Source: Paracidobacterium acidisoli
Lineage (GTDB): Bacteria > Acidobacteriota > Terriglobia > Terriglobales > Acidobacteriaceae
Assembly: GCF_003428625.2 (NCBI RefSeq)
Contig: NZ_QVQT02000006.1
Coordinates: forward strand, 432,418-496,417
Direction: 5' to 3'
DNA length: 64,000 bases
The notes below the pieces were generated by a model. The model searched no databases. It worked only from the letters and a program-made list of their open reading frames with translations, and was not told where the DNA came from. Position 1 is the first letter of the stretch; every line of letters starts with the position of its first letter. Shown here one piece after another: positions 46,662-54,703 of the stretch. Both the position numbers and the translations under genes were made by a program.

Positions 46662-46693
46662 GGGTGCTCCATGTCCGTGTTTTCGGACATGGG
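46662..46693. repeat. Hairpin repeat (GGGTGC family), copy 1
   Basis: GGGTGCTCC is followed by an 8-bp perfect stem (CATGTCCG 46670-46677 with CGGACATG 46684-46691) around TGTTTT. The same layout, beginning GGGTGCCCC and with an ATGTCCG/CGGACAT stem, recurs at 59962-59990. It lies in the 172-bp gap between mraY and murD and interrupts an otherwise tight operon. Confidence 0.75.
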
Positions 46694-46754
46694 AATACAT
46701 TTCTCCTCCCTTACGGACGGGAGTGAGGCCATTGTCACACGTTCTGTGTGCGAT

Positions 46755-47888
46755 TCAGCGCAGCTTCAGCGTGGTGAGTGCAAAGAGTGCAAACACCAGC
46801 GCCGCAATCCAGAACCGGGCGATCACCTTCGACTCCGACCAGCCCATCAGCTCGAAGTGATGATGCAGCGGCGCCATCCGGAAGATGCGCTTTTTGCGCA
46901 GCTTGTAGCTGCCCACCTGCAGAATCACCGACACCGCCTCCAGCACGAAGATGCCGCCGATAAAGGGCAGCAGCAGCTCCTGCCGGATCACCACCGCCAC
47001 CGTGCCGATCGCTCCGCCCAGCGCCAGCGACCCCACGTCGCCCATAAACACTTCGGCCGGATGCGCGTTGTACCAGAGAAAACCGATGCTCGCGCCCACC
47101 ATCGCGCCGCAGAAGACCGTCAGCTCGCTCACCAGCGGCATCCGCTGCAGCTCAAGATAATCGGCAAAGACCACATGCCCGCTCACATAGGTCAGCACCG
47201 TGAGCGCGCCGGCCGCGATGATCGTGCAGCCGATGGCCAGCCCGTCCAGGCCGTCCGTCAGGTTCACCGCGTTGCTTGAAAACACGATCACCAGCACCAC
47301 GAAGATCACGAAGGGGAAAAACGCCAGCAGCCCCAGGTGCGGAAGATGACTGAGCGCGCCGATCGAAAGATGCGGACGAACGCTCTTGATGAATGGCACA
47401 ATCACCTGCGTCGAATAATCGCCCCGCGTCTGCAGAAGGACCAGCGCAACCGCGATCACCGTCGAGGCCAGAACCTGGAAGCTCATCTTCGCCCGCGCCG
47501 TCAGCCCCAGATTGCGCCGCTTCACGACCTTGATATAGTCATCGGCGAAGCCGATCGCGCCGAAGGCCAGCGTCGAAAACATCACCAGCCACACAAAGGG
47601 ATTCGCAAGATCCGACCACAATAAAGTCGGCAGCAAAATCGCAATGCAGATCAGCACCCCGCCCATCGTTGGCGTGCCGGCTTTCTTCTGATGCGCCTGC
47701 GGACCCTCCTCGCGAATGTACTGGCCAATCTGAAACTCGCGCAGCTTTTCGATCACATACGGACCGATCAGCAGCGCGATCAGCAGCGCCGTCCACGACG
47801 CGAACGCCGTGCGGAACGTCAGATACCGGAAGATGCGAAAGGGTCTGAAGTAGGGAAAGAGCTTCTGATAAAGGAGCCAGTAAAGCAA
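46755..47888 (-). CDS. mraY: Phospho-MurNAc-pentapeptide translocase
   Basis: 377 residues from TTG 47888, with GGAGG four bases upstream. Ten membrane segments. MraY signatures: EEGPQAHQKKAGTPTMGGVLI, AIGFADDYIKVVKRRNLGLTARAK with the catalytic Asp pair, SSNAVNLTDGLDGLAIG, and PLHHHFELMGWSE with the HHH motif. It makes lipid I from UDP-MurNAc-pentapeptide and undecaprenyl phosphate. The gap to murF upstream holds a heptamer element. Confidence 0.96.
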   Translation of the reverse strand: MLYWLLYQKLFPYFRPFRIFRYLTFRTAFASWTALLIALLIGPYVIEKLREFQIGQYIREEGPQAHQKKAGTPTMGGVLICIAILLPTLLWSDLANPFVWLVMFSTLAFGAIGFADDYIKVVKRRNLGLTARAKMSFQVLASTVIAVALVLLQTRGDYSTQVIVPFIKSVRPHLSIGALSHLPHLGLLAFFPFVIFVVLVIVFSSNAVNLTDGLDGLAIGCTIIAAGALTVLTYVSGHVVFADYLELQRMPLVSELTVFCGAMVGASIGFLWYNAHPAEVFMGDVGSLALGGAIGTVAVVIRQELLLPFIGGIFVLEAVSVILQVGSYKLRKKRIFRMAPLHHHFELMGWSESKVIARFWIAALVFALFALTTLKLR

Positions 47889-47994
47889 ACTTCCTCCGGC
47901 GGGACAGGGTTTCGATGCTTATCTTACAGGCTCCCGCCGCCGCGAACCCGCCGATCTTCAGCCTGTGCCCGTTCTGTCAACGGCCATAATGCAG

Positions 47995-48213
47995 CAAACA
48001 GCGATCAGGGAACAGCGATTAGTCATTAGCCTTCAGCCATTAGCCATCAGGGATCAGGAGTTAAAGACCAGAGATGAGAAATTCAGATCAGGCAACAGGG
48101 ATCAGAAATTCAACGATCGGGAAAAATCAGATACTCGCATCATCTTTTCTAATCCCTGATGGCTAATGGCTGAAGGCTAATGACTAATCGCTAATCCCTG
48201 ATCCCTGCTTCTA
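47995..48213. repeat. Heptamer element with 41-bp perfect inverted repeat
   Basis: The left arm has eight units in exact 7-bp register from 48002 to 48057 (CGATCAG, GGAACAG, CGATTAG, TCATTAG, CCTTCAG, CCATTAG, CCATCAG, GGATCAG). The right arm has nine units in the opposite sense from 48150 to 48212 (TAATCCC, TGATGGC, TAATGGC, TGAAGGC, TAATGAC, TAATCGC, TAATCCC, TGATCCC, TGCTTCT). 48014-48054 and 48152-48192 are perfectly complementary over 41 bp with a 97-base loop. The element fills the murF-mraY gap, and the last codons and stop of murF lie in its right arm. Confidence 0.93.
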
Positions 48214-49603
48214 ACGCCTTCTCCAGCCGCACCCCGCGCGAAGCCTTCAGCAGTACCGCATCGCCCTCGCGCAGATGCTCGCGCATCCATGCACCCGCCT
48301 CTTCCGGCGTCTCCACAAACAGCGCCTCGGTCCGGGACTCATTTTGGAGTTCGCGCGCTGCCTCGACGATAAACTTCGCGTTTCCGCGCACGCCGATCAC
48401 GATATCGATTCCCGCCGCTGCCGCGGCCCTTCCGCACGCCGCGTGCAGCGCCGCCGCCTCGCGCCCCAGCTCCAGCATCTCGCCCGCAATCAGAATCCGC
48501 CGCGTCGCCGGAACCCCGGCCAGCGTGGCGATCATCGCCTTCAGCGCCTCGGGGTTGGAATTGTAACTGTCGTTGATCACTGTAGCGCCGCGCACATGCA
48601 GCACCTCTCCGCGCCTGTCTCCCGGCCGCAGCTCCTCGAGCGCCGCACAGCATGTCTCCAGCGGAATCCCCGCTTCGAGGCCCACCGCAATCGCCGCCAG
48701 CGCATTGCTCATGTTGTGCTCGCCCGGCAGATGCAGATTGAGCTCCGCATGCCGACCTCCCGCCCGCACTCTGATCCGCAACCCCTCCGCTCCCAGAGCC
48801 TCCACCGCCTCCGCGCGCGGATCGGCGCACGGACCACGCCCGAAGTACACCGCTCTGCTGCGCAGATCGCGCCCAAACTGCGAGACATACGCATCGTCGC
48901 AGTTCAGAAAGGCGCTCCCGTCCGAAGGCAGCGAAGCCACCAGCTCATACTTCGCGCGCGCAATCCCGGCAATGCCGTCGGCAAAGTTCTCCGCATGCGC
49001 GTTGCCCACATTCGTCACCACGCCCCAGTTGGGCGCGGCGATGCGGCACAGCGCGGCGATCTCGCCGACTGCCGACATGCCCATCTCGATCACGGCCACT
49101 TCATGCTCCGGCTCCAGCTTCAGCAGCTGCAGCGGCAGTCCAAAACCGTTGTTCAGATTTCCCTGCGATTTCAGCACCACGAAGCGCGCCGCCAGCACCG
49201 CCGCAACCGCCTCTTTCGTCGTCGTCTTTCCCGCGCTGCCCGTAATGCCCACCACGCGTTTGCCCCAGTGCCTGCGCACCGCCGCCGCAAGCTGCTGCAG
49301 CGCGGCCAGCGGAGCATCCGCGCCCTCCGCGCCCGCAACCGTAATCAGCGGAAAATCCTTCACGCCCTCCGGCAGCGCGGCATACTTCTCCTGCGCCACC
49401 ACCGCCGCGCACGCGCCGCGCTCCAGCGCCGCCTGCACAAACTCGTGGCCGTCGAAGCGCTCTCCACGCACCGCAAAAAACAGATCCCCCTGCGCCACCG
49501 TGCGCGAGTCGATCGAATATCCCGTGGCATGCACACCGGCCGCATCGCCGCCGCGCAGCTCGCCCGAGCACCAGTGCGCAATCTGTTCCAGCAGCAGCCT
49601 CAT
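48191..49603 (-). CDS. murF: UDP-MurNAc-tripeptide:D-Ala-D-Ala ligase
   Basis: 470 residues. TGYSIDSRTVAQGDLFFAVRGERFDGHEFV, ATP loop ITGSAGKTTTKEAVAAVL, NLNNGFGLPLQLL, NVGNAHAENF, GEHNMSNALAAIAVGLEAGI, INDSYNSNPEALKAMIATL and RILIAGEMLELG are the MurF pattern. It adds D-Ala-D-Ala to finish the pentapeptide precursor. The ATG overlaps the murE stop (ATGA). The C-terminal EAGIRD is encoded by heptamer repeat DNA, where an out-of-frame TAG is seen three codons earlier, so the original end may have been slightly different. Confidence 0.96.
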   Translation of the reverse strand: MRLLLEQIAHWCSGELRGGDAAGVHATGYSIDSRTVAQGDLFFAVRGERFDGHEFVQAALERGACAAVVAQEKYAALPEGVKDFPLITVAGAEGADAPLAALQQLAAAVRRHWGKRVVGITGSAGKTTTKEAVAAVLAARFVVLKSQGNLNNGFGLPLQLLKLEPEHEVAVIEMGMSAVGEIAALCRIAAPNWGVVTNVGNAHAENFADGIAGIARAKYELVASLPSDGSAFLNCDDAYVSQFGRDLRSRAVYFGRGPCADPRAEAVEALGAEGLRIRVRAGGRHAELNLHLPGEHNMSNALAAIAVGLEAGIPLETCCAALEELRPGDRRGEVLHVRGATVINDSYNSNPEALKAMIATLAGVPATRRILIAGEMLELGREAAALHAACGRAAAAAGIDIVIGVRGNAKFIVEAARELQNESRTEALFVETPEEAGAWMREHLREGDAVLLKASRGVRLEKALEAGIRD

Positions 49604-51162
49604 GCTCTTACTCCTGAAGCCTGATGGGCGCGCAGCAGCCTCGCCGCAACCTCCGCATCGTCAAACGGAACCGTTCCCTCGCGCAGCGTCTGCGTCTTCT
49701 CGTGCCCCTTGCCCGCCAGCAGAACAATATCGCCCGCCTTCGCCGCCTCCAGCGCCCTCTGAATGCCCCGCCCGCGATCCGTCTCTGTTACAAATTCCAC
49801 GCCCGTCTCCCGCAGCCCCGGCAGCGCATCCGCGATGATCGCCGCCGGCTCCTCACTGCGCGGATTATCCGACGTCAGCACCACAAAGTCGCTGCCCTCG
49901 CCCGCCGCCCGTCCCATCAGCGGACGCTTCGCGCGGTCCCGGTCGCCGCCGCAGCCGAAGAGCGTAATCACGCGCCCGCCCGTGCCCTTCACGAACTCCC
50001 GCGCCAGCGCCGTCAGATTGCGCAGCGCATCATCGGTGTGCGCGTAATCGACGACGACGGTAAACGGCTGCCCCGCATCCACCGTCTGAAACCGCCCCGG
50101 CACGCAGGCCAGCGCCTCGGCACCCGACGCAATCTCTTCGAGCGTCAGCCCGCGCGCATGCGCCGCCGCGCTCGCCGCCAGCAGGTTATAGACGTTCACC
50201 TTTCCTGTCAGCCGCGTCCGCACGTCCACCGGGCCCGCAACCGTATGCATGCGAAAGCGCATGCCCGACGCCGTCATCTTCACGTCAGCGGCCCGAAACT
50301 CGCCCGACTCCAGCCCGTACGACAGAATCTCCGCGCCCGCTCCCCGCGCCGCCATCACCAGCTCCGCGCCGTACGGATCATCCACATTCACCACCGCCGC
50401 GCGCGGCGCGCGTCCCAGAGATCCGTCGAACAGCATCCTCTTCGCGGCAAAATAATCTTCCATCGTTCCGTGAAAGTCCAGATGATCCCGCGTCAGGTTC
50501 GTGAAGATGGCCACATCATACGGCAGGCCGTACACGCGCCCCTGCGCCAGAGCGTGCGACGACACCTCCATCACCGCCTCGGTCGCGCCCAGATCGACGC
50601 CCTCGCGAAACAGCGCCAGCAGATCGCGCGACTCCGGCGTCGTGTGCGGCGAAGATCGTACCTGACCGGGCGCACCGGGGTCCCCGGCGCGCCCGCCGTT
50701 GGCGTGATGGAGTGGCAGGTGGTACTCAATCGTGCCCACCAGCACCGTCTTCCGGCTCACATGGTTCAGCATCGCGTCCAGCAGAAAGGCCGTCGTCGTC
50801 TTGCCGTTCGTGCCCGTCACTCCGCTCAGCGCCAGCTCTGCTTCCGGATGCCCAAAGAAATTTCCCGCCAGCGCTGCCATCGCCTGGCGCCCCGTCTCCG
50901 CCGCAATCTCCGCAACGGCAATTTCCGGAAATCTCTTCGCGGTGTCGTCGAAGGCTCCCGCCGAATCCGTGACAATCGCCGCCGCGCCCTGCTCTATTGC
51001 CCGGCCGATATAGCGGTTCCCATCCGTCGTGCCGCCGCGCATCGCCAGAAAGAGCGAGCTCCGGCCCACGCAGCGCGAGTCATACTCCACGCCTGCGATC
51101 TCCGGGCTGCCGCCCGTGCGGCGCAGAATCTCCACGCCCTTCAGAATGTCGGAAAATTTCAT
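49600..51162 (-). CDS. murE: UDP-MurNAc-L-Ala-D-Glu:meso-diaminopimelate ligase
   Basis: 520 residues. VEYDSRCVGRSSLFLAMRGGTTDGN, ATP loop VTGTNGKTTTAFLLD, TTPESRDLLALFREGVD, EVSSHALAQGRV, FTNLTRDHLDFHGTMEDYF, and the substrate motif TSDNPRSEEP with the DNPR that selects meso-diaminopimelate. It adds the third amino acid of the peptide stem, implying m-DAP-type peptidoglycan. An insert near 145-165 (HHANGGRAGDPGAPGQVRSS) is longer than in typical MurE. It lies 39 bp after ftsI. Confidence 0.96.
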   Translation of the reverse strand: MKFSDILKGVEILRRTGGSPEIAGVEYDSRCVGRSSLFLAMRGGTTDGNRYIGRAIEQGAAAIVTDSAGAFDDTAKRFPEIAVAEIAAETGRQAMAALAGNFFGHPEAELALSGVTGTNGKTTTAFLLDAMLNHVSRKTVLVGTIEYHLPLHHANGGRAGDPGAPGQVRSSPHTTPESRDLLALFREGVDLGATEAVMEVSSHALAQGRVYGLPYDVAIFTNLTRDHLDFHGTMEDYFAAKRMLFDGSLGRAPRAAVVNVDDPYGAELVMAARGAGAEILSYGLESGEFRAADVKMTASGMRFRMHTVAGPVDVRTRLTGKVNVYNLLAASAAAHARGLTLEEIASGAEALACVPGRFQTVDAGQPFTVVVDYAHTDDALRNLTALAREFVKGTGGRVITLFGCGGDRDRAKRPLMGRAAGEGSDFVVLTSDNPRSEEPAAIIADALPGLRETGVEFVTETDRGRGIQRALEAAKAGDIVLLAGKGHEKTQTLREGTVPFDDAEVAARLLRAHQASGVRA

Positions 51163-51201
51163 CAGAGTCCGCTCCAGCCGATTGTACGGCGTGCGGAGCG
51201 G

Positions 51202-53760
51202 TTATCTCTGCGGAGGATGCCCCGCAGGCTGCGCAACAGCCGCATGTTTGTCCGCCGGGGCCGCCACAGGACTCGTCTGCGCATTCGGCGGCTGCTGCGT
51301 AAAGCGGACCACTACATCCGTTCCCGCCGGCACCATCGTGCCCGCAGCCGGAGCCTGCGCCCGCGCAATGCCCCATCCAAGCACCTGCACCGCCAGCCCC
51401 GAAGAGCCCGCCTGCACCACCACCTGCCGCACCGATTCGCCCGCAAACGACGGAACCGCGACCTTCTTATTCGGCACCGACACCGATCCCTTTGGCGCAG
51501 CAGCAGGAGCCGTCACCGCTGCCATCGACGGAACCACTGCCATCCCCGGAGCCGCCGTCTGCGTCTGTTGCGCTGTCGCCTGTACAGACGGAGATACAGC
51601 GCCGTCCGGCTTCTCTGCTCCTGTCTTTTCCCTTCCCGTCTTTTCCATTTCAGGCGCAGCCGCCTCAGGCGTCTTCGGCATCACATCCGCCGTCAAATCC
51701 TGCCCGGCTGCATCACCTGTCCCGCCTGAGCCCTGCGCCCTGATCCCTGCGCTCTGTCCATCGCCCTCTCCGTCCGCCTGCTCGCGCAGCGGATCGTCCT
51801 GCGGCAGATGGTTCACCTCGGCAAACAGCGAGTTCAGATCTTCCGGTGACTCCTGCGGCTCATCCTCCGCCTCCGGAGCCGCATTCTGGTCTTTTGCCAC
51901 CAGCGTCGCCGGCTTCAGGTCCTCATCGTGCGGCACGCCCAGGTATTCGAGAATCTGCTGCGCCAGCTTCTGAAAGACCGGCGCGCTGGCCGCGGTTCCG
52001 TAATGAAACTGATACGCGGGCGAATCCATCACCACCGCAATCGTCACCGCCGGATTATTCACCGGAGCAAAGCCCACGAACGACGCCACATATTTGGTCT
52101 TCGAGTAGGTGTGCGTCGCCGGATCGATCTTCTGCGCCGTGCCCGTCTTGCCCGCAGCGCTGTATCCGTTCAGCTGCGCGCTGCGCCCCGTGCCGTACAG
52201 CACCACGCCTTCCATCATCCGGCGCATCTCCGCCGCCGTCAGCTCCGAGATCACCCGGTGCGCGCCCTCCGGCAGCGGATTCGGCAGCTCCGCCTCCGGA
52301 CGAAACGTAGCCGGCTTCAGCTTCGGACTTCCCTTGCGATCGTCCGTGCTCTCCAGCAGCACATGCGGCGGCAGATACATGCCGCCATTGGCGATCGTCG
52401 AAGCCATCGTGATCAGCTGAATCGGAGTCACGCCGATCTCCTGCCCCATCGGAATCGAGCCGATCGTCGTCGGCTGCCACCGGCGCGGCGGCTTCACCAG
52501 GCCGCGCGTCTCACCCGGCAGCTCAATCCCCGACCGCTCGCCGAATCCATATCCCACGATGTACTTGTAGAACCGATCCACACCCATGCGCTGCGCCAGC
52601 TCGATCGCGGCCACATCGCTCGACTGCTCCAGGGCTTCCGTCGTCGACAGCACATTGCCGTGCGCCGCCTCATAGCGAATGGCATCGCGGTCGTCGTGCA
52701 CAATACGCCCGGCCACGTTGATCTGCCCGCCCAGCGTGCGGATCTGCGCATCCGGCGTCGTCACGTGCTCTTCCAGAGCCGCCGAATACGATACCAGCTT
52801 GAACGTCGACCCCGGCTCATACACATCGCTCACCGCGTGATCCCGCAGCAGCGCCGGATTCGTGTGCCGGAAGTCGTTCGGATCGAAGGTGGGCCGCATC
52901 GCCAGCGCCAGAATCTGCCCGGTGTGCGGGTCCTGCACCACTACCGTGCCGTTCACCGCATGCGTGCGCTCCATATTTTCGTCGAGCGCGCGCTCCGCCA
53001 TGAACTGAATATTCGCGTCGATCGACAGCACCAGGTTTTCTCCCGGCAGCGGCTCGTGCTCCTCGCTGTCCAGCACATGCCGCCGCGCATCGATCGCCGT
53101 CAGCACCCGTCCCGGCGTGCCGTGCAGCTCTTCGTCATAGCGCTGCTCAATACCTCCCAGCCCGTCGTCGTCGAGCCCCACATAGCCCAGTACCTGCGCC
53201 GCCAACTGCTGATCGGGATAAAACCGCTTGAACTCTTTCTGAAAGTAGATGCCCTTCAGGTTCAGCGCTTTGATCTTGGCCACCACAGCGGGCGGCTGCT
53301 TGCGCGCCACCCAGGCAAAGTTCTTTGACGCCATCATCCGCGCCAGAATCTGATGCTCGGTCGTAAAGTGATCGTCCGGATCGGTATGTACGATCTTCGC
53401 CAGAATCGCCGCATCCGCCGGCCGGTTCGCGCCAACTTCTGTGGGTACCGCGTAGACCGAATCGGCGAGCACCGTCATCGCCAGCTCCTGCAGATTGCGG
53501 TCATAGAGAATGCCGCGGCGCGGCGCCACCTCAAAGGTGCGCTCCTGCTGCCTGGCCGCGCGCTCGGTCCATTTATGGTGCTCAATCACCTGCAGAAACG
53601 TCAGGCGGCAGCAGATCAGCAGCGCCCACCCGCAGAAAATGCAGAGGATGTTCAGAATGCGCATGCGCCGCATCGGCGTCACCAGTCCGGTGGATGCGGC
53701 ATTTCGCGGAGAAGAGGGATGGTCGCCGGGAGGAAGCGAAACTGGCTTCATGACCGCCAT
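51202..53760 (-). CDS. ftsI: Septal transpeptidase FtsI (class B PBP) with PASTA domain
   Basis: 852 residues, longer than most FtsI, from ATG 53760 with GGAGGAA upstream. One membrane helix (ILNILCIFCGWALLICCRLTFLQ), the class B dimerisation domain (RRGILYDRN, YVGLDDDGLGGIEQRYDEEL), then the transpeptidase: STFK near 315, SSD in place of SxN in QSSDVAAIELAQ, KTGT near 537. A low-complexity linker (about 600-760) follows, partly encoded by heptamer repeats at 51727-51756, and one PASTA domain (about 765-835). It crosslinks septal peptidoglycan with FtsW. Confidence 0.94.
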   Translation of the reverse strand: MAVMKPVSLPPGDHPSSPRNAASTGLVTPMRRMRILNILCIFCGWALLICCRLTFLQVIEHHKWTERAARQQERTFEVAPRRGILYDRNLQELAMTVLADSVYAVPTEVGANRPADAAILAKIVHTDPDDHFTTEHQILARMMASKNFAWVARKQPPAVVAKIKALNLKGIYFQKEFKRFYPDQQLAAQVLGYVGLDDDGLGGIEQRYDEELHGTPGRVLTAIDARRHVLDSEEHEPLPGENLVLSIDANIQFMAERALDENMERTHAVNGTVVVQDPHTGQILALAMRPTFDPNDFRHTNPALLRDHAVSDVYEPGSTFKLVSYSAALEEHVTTPDAQIRTLGGQINVAGRIVHDDRDAIRYEAAHGNVLSTTEALEQSSDVAAIELAQRMGVDRFYKYIVGYGFGERSGIELPGETRGLVKPPRRWQPTTIGSIPMGQEIGVTPIQLITMASTIANGGMYLPPHVLLESTDDRKGSPKLKPATFRPEAELPNPLPEGAHRVISELTAAEMRRMMEGVVLYGTGRSAQLNGYSAAGKTGTAQKIDPATHTYSKTKYVASFVGFAPVNNPAVTIAVVMDSPAYQFHYGTAASAPVFQKLAQQILEYLGVPHDEDLKPATLVAKDQNAAPEAEDEPQESPEDLNSLFAEVNHLPQDDPLREQADGEGDGQSAGIRAQGSGGTGDAAGQDLTADVMPKTPEAAAPEMEKTGREKTGAEKPDGAVSPSVQATAQQTQTAAPGMAVVPSMAAVTAPAAAPKGSVSVPNKKVAVPSFAGESVRQVVVQAGSSGLAVQVLGWGIARAQAPAAGTMVPAGTDVVVRFTQQPPNAQTSPVAAPADKHAAVAQPAGHPPQR
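51727..51756. repeat. Heptamer array inside ftsI
   Basis: Four 7-bp units in register (TGAGCCC, TGCGCCC, TGATCCC, TGCGCTC) lie within the linker-coding part of ftsI and encode about QSAGIRAQGSGG on the minus strand. The units match those of the intergenic arrays, including the TGCGCCC of the 20.7-kb tract. Confidence 0.8.
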
Positions 53761-53797
53761 GGCTTCCTCCCCGCAGAAACAGAATCAGTACAACGAA

Positions 53798-54322
53798 TCA
53801 ATGAACGGCAGGAAGCAGCGGCCGCGCTTCTGCCAGTACCGGAGCATTCGGATCGGCGGTCACGCCTTCGGCTCCGTCAGGGCGAACCACCTGACCGGGC
53901 TGCGGCGCCGTCAGTCCAAGCTGTTTGGCCATCGTGTCGATGCGCGCCGGATCGCCCAGCTGCGCCTCAGTCAGGCGAAGCTGATGGTTCTGCTCTTCCA
54001 GCTGCTGCACCTGCTGCTTCTCCGCTTCCACGTGATAGCCGTACTCGATGGCGCTGAAGTGCTGCCATCCGTAAAACATGATCAGCCCGAACAGCAGCGC
54101 CATCGCACAGGCAAAGCTGCGCATCTCGCGCACCCGCTGCGGGTCTTCCGCCTTCACCAGACGAGTGTTGTCGAGCCGCTTGGCAAACAGAACCTCAGGC
54201 GTGGGACCGCGGCGGGCGCGGCGCTGCGCCGCCATCAGCGATGCATTGCGCTCCATCAGCCGCTCTGCATTATGGCGGCTGACGCCGATTCCGGGTTGTG
54301 CCGCAATTGCCTGTGTCGCCAT
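53798..54322 (-). CDS. ftsL: FtsL-like division protein
   Basis: 174 residues: a polar N-terminus of about 70 residues, one membrane helix (SFACAMALLFGLIMFYGWQHF), then a coiled coil (EAEKQQVQQLEEQNHQLRLTEAQLGDP) and the ARIDTMAKQLGL segment seen in FtsL and septum-formation initiators. Sequence in this family is weakly conserved, so the call rests on topology and its place between rsmH and ftsI. It partners FtsQ and FtsB. AGGAGA precedes the ATG, and a composite heptamer element lies directly upstream. Confidence 0.85.
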   Translation of the reverse strand: MATQAIAAQPGIGVSRHNAERLMERNASLMAAQRRARRGPTPEVLFAKRLDNTRLVKAEDPQRVREMRSFACAMALLFGLIMFYGWQHFSAIEYGYHVEAEKQQVQQLEEQNHQLRLTEAQLGDPARIDTMAKQLGLTAPQPGQVVRPDGAEGVTADPNAPVLAEARPLLPAVH

Positions 54323-54343
54323 CTCTCGTCTCCTGAACTTCTG

Positions 54344-54446
54344 CGATCAGCGCTTAGCCGTTAGCGATCAGCCATTAGCCATCAGCCATTAGAAAGTCAC
54401 TTTGTCCTTAATCGCTGATCCCTGTTTCCTGATCTCTAATCCTTGC
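54344..54446. repeat. Heptamer element, dcw copy a
   Basis: Left arm: seven units in register from 54344 to 54392 (CGATCAG, CGCTTAG, CCGTTAG, CGATCAG, CCATTAG, CCATCAG, CCATTAG). Core: 54393-54408, starting AAAGTC. Right arm in the opposite sense: TAATCGC, TGATCCC, TGTTTCC, TGATCTC, TAATCCT from 54409 to 54443. It lies in the rsmH-ftsL gap. Confidence 0.9.
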
Positions 54447-54574
54447 TTTCCTTCCAGTGACCGGGCCTGGGCCGCTGAATCGGAAGGATGTTTACTGCTG
54501 AAGTCGTCTTGCGGAGCATTTACTTTCGCCTTGTACAACGGTGGGACGACCCCGGCCCGATCTTTTCACTACAG
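54447..54574. other. Sequence between the two dcw heptamer elements
   Basis: About 128 bp with no open frame of note and no obvious repeat unit. It may be the original rsmH-ftsL spacer, or DNA carried between two insertions. Confidence 0.4.
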
Positions 54575-54703
54575 CGATCAGTGATTAGCCATTAGCCATT
54601 TAGCCATTAGAAAGTCGCTTCGTTCTTAATTGCTAATCCCTGATCTCTGTTTCCTGATCTCTAATCCCTACTCGCTAATTCCTGATCCCTGATCCCTGCT
54701 TTT
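54575..54703. repeat. Heptamer element, dcw copy b
   Basis: Left arm from 54575 (CGATCAG, TGATTAG, CCATTAG, an 8-base CCATTTAG, CCATTAG), core 54611-54626 differing from copy a at three of 16 positions, then eleven right-arm units in register from 54627 to 54703, ending TGATCCC, TGATCCC, TGCTTTT. 54602-54667 matches copy a (54384-54442) but is longer by exactly seven bases. The rsmH stop codon lies inside the right arm. Confidence 0.92.

Noticed and set aside
48002..48212. Heptamer arrays as CRISPR or as telomere-like sequence
   Set aside because: Units are 7 bp without spacers, and they lie at several internal places in inverted pairs rather than at an end.
49624..51729. 701-codon plus-strand frame opposite murE
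   Set aside because: Composition is that of an antisense shadow and the frame crosses murE, its spacer and the end of ftsI.
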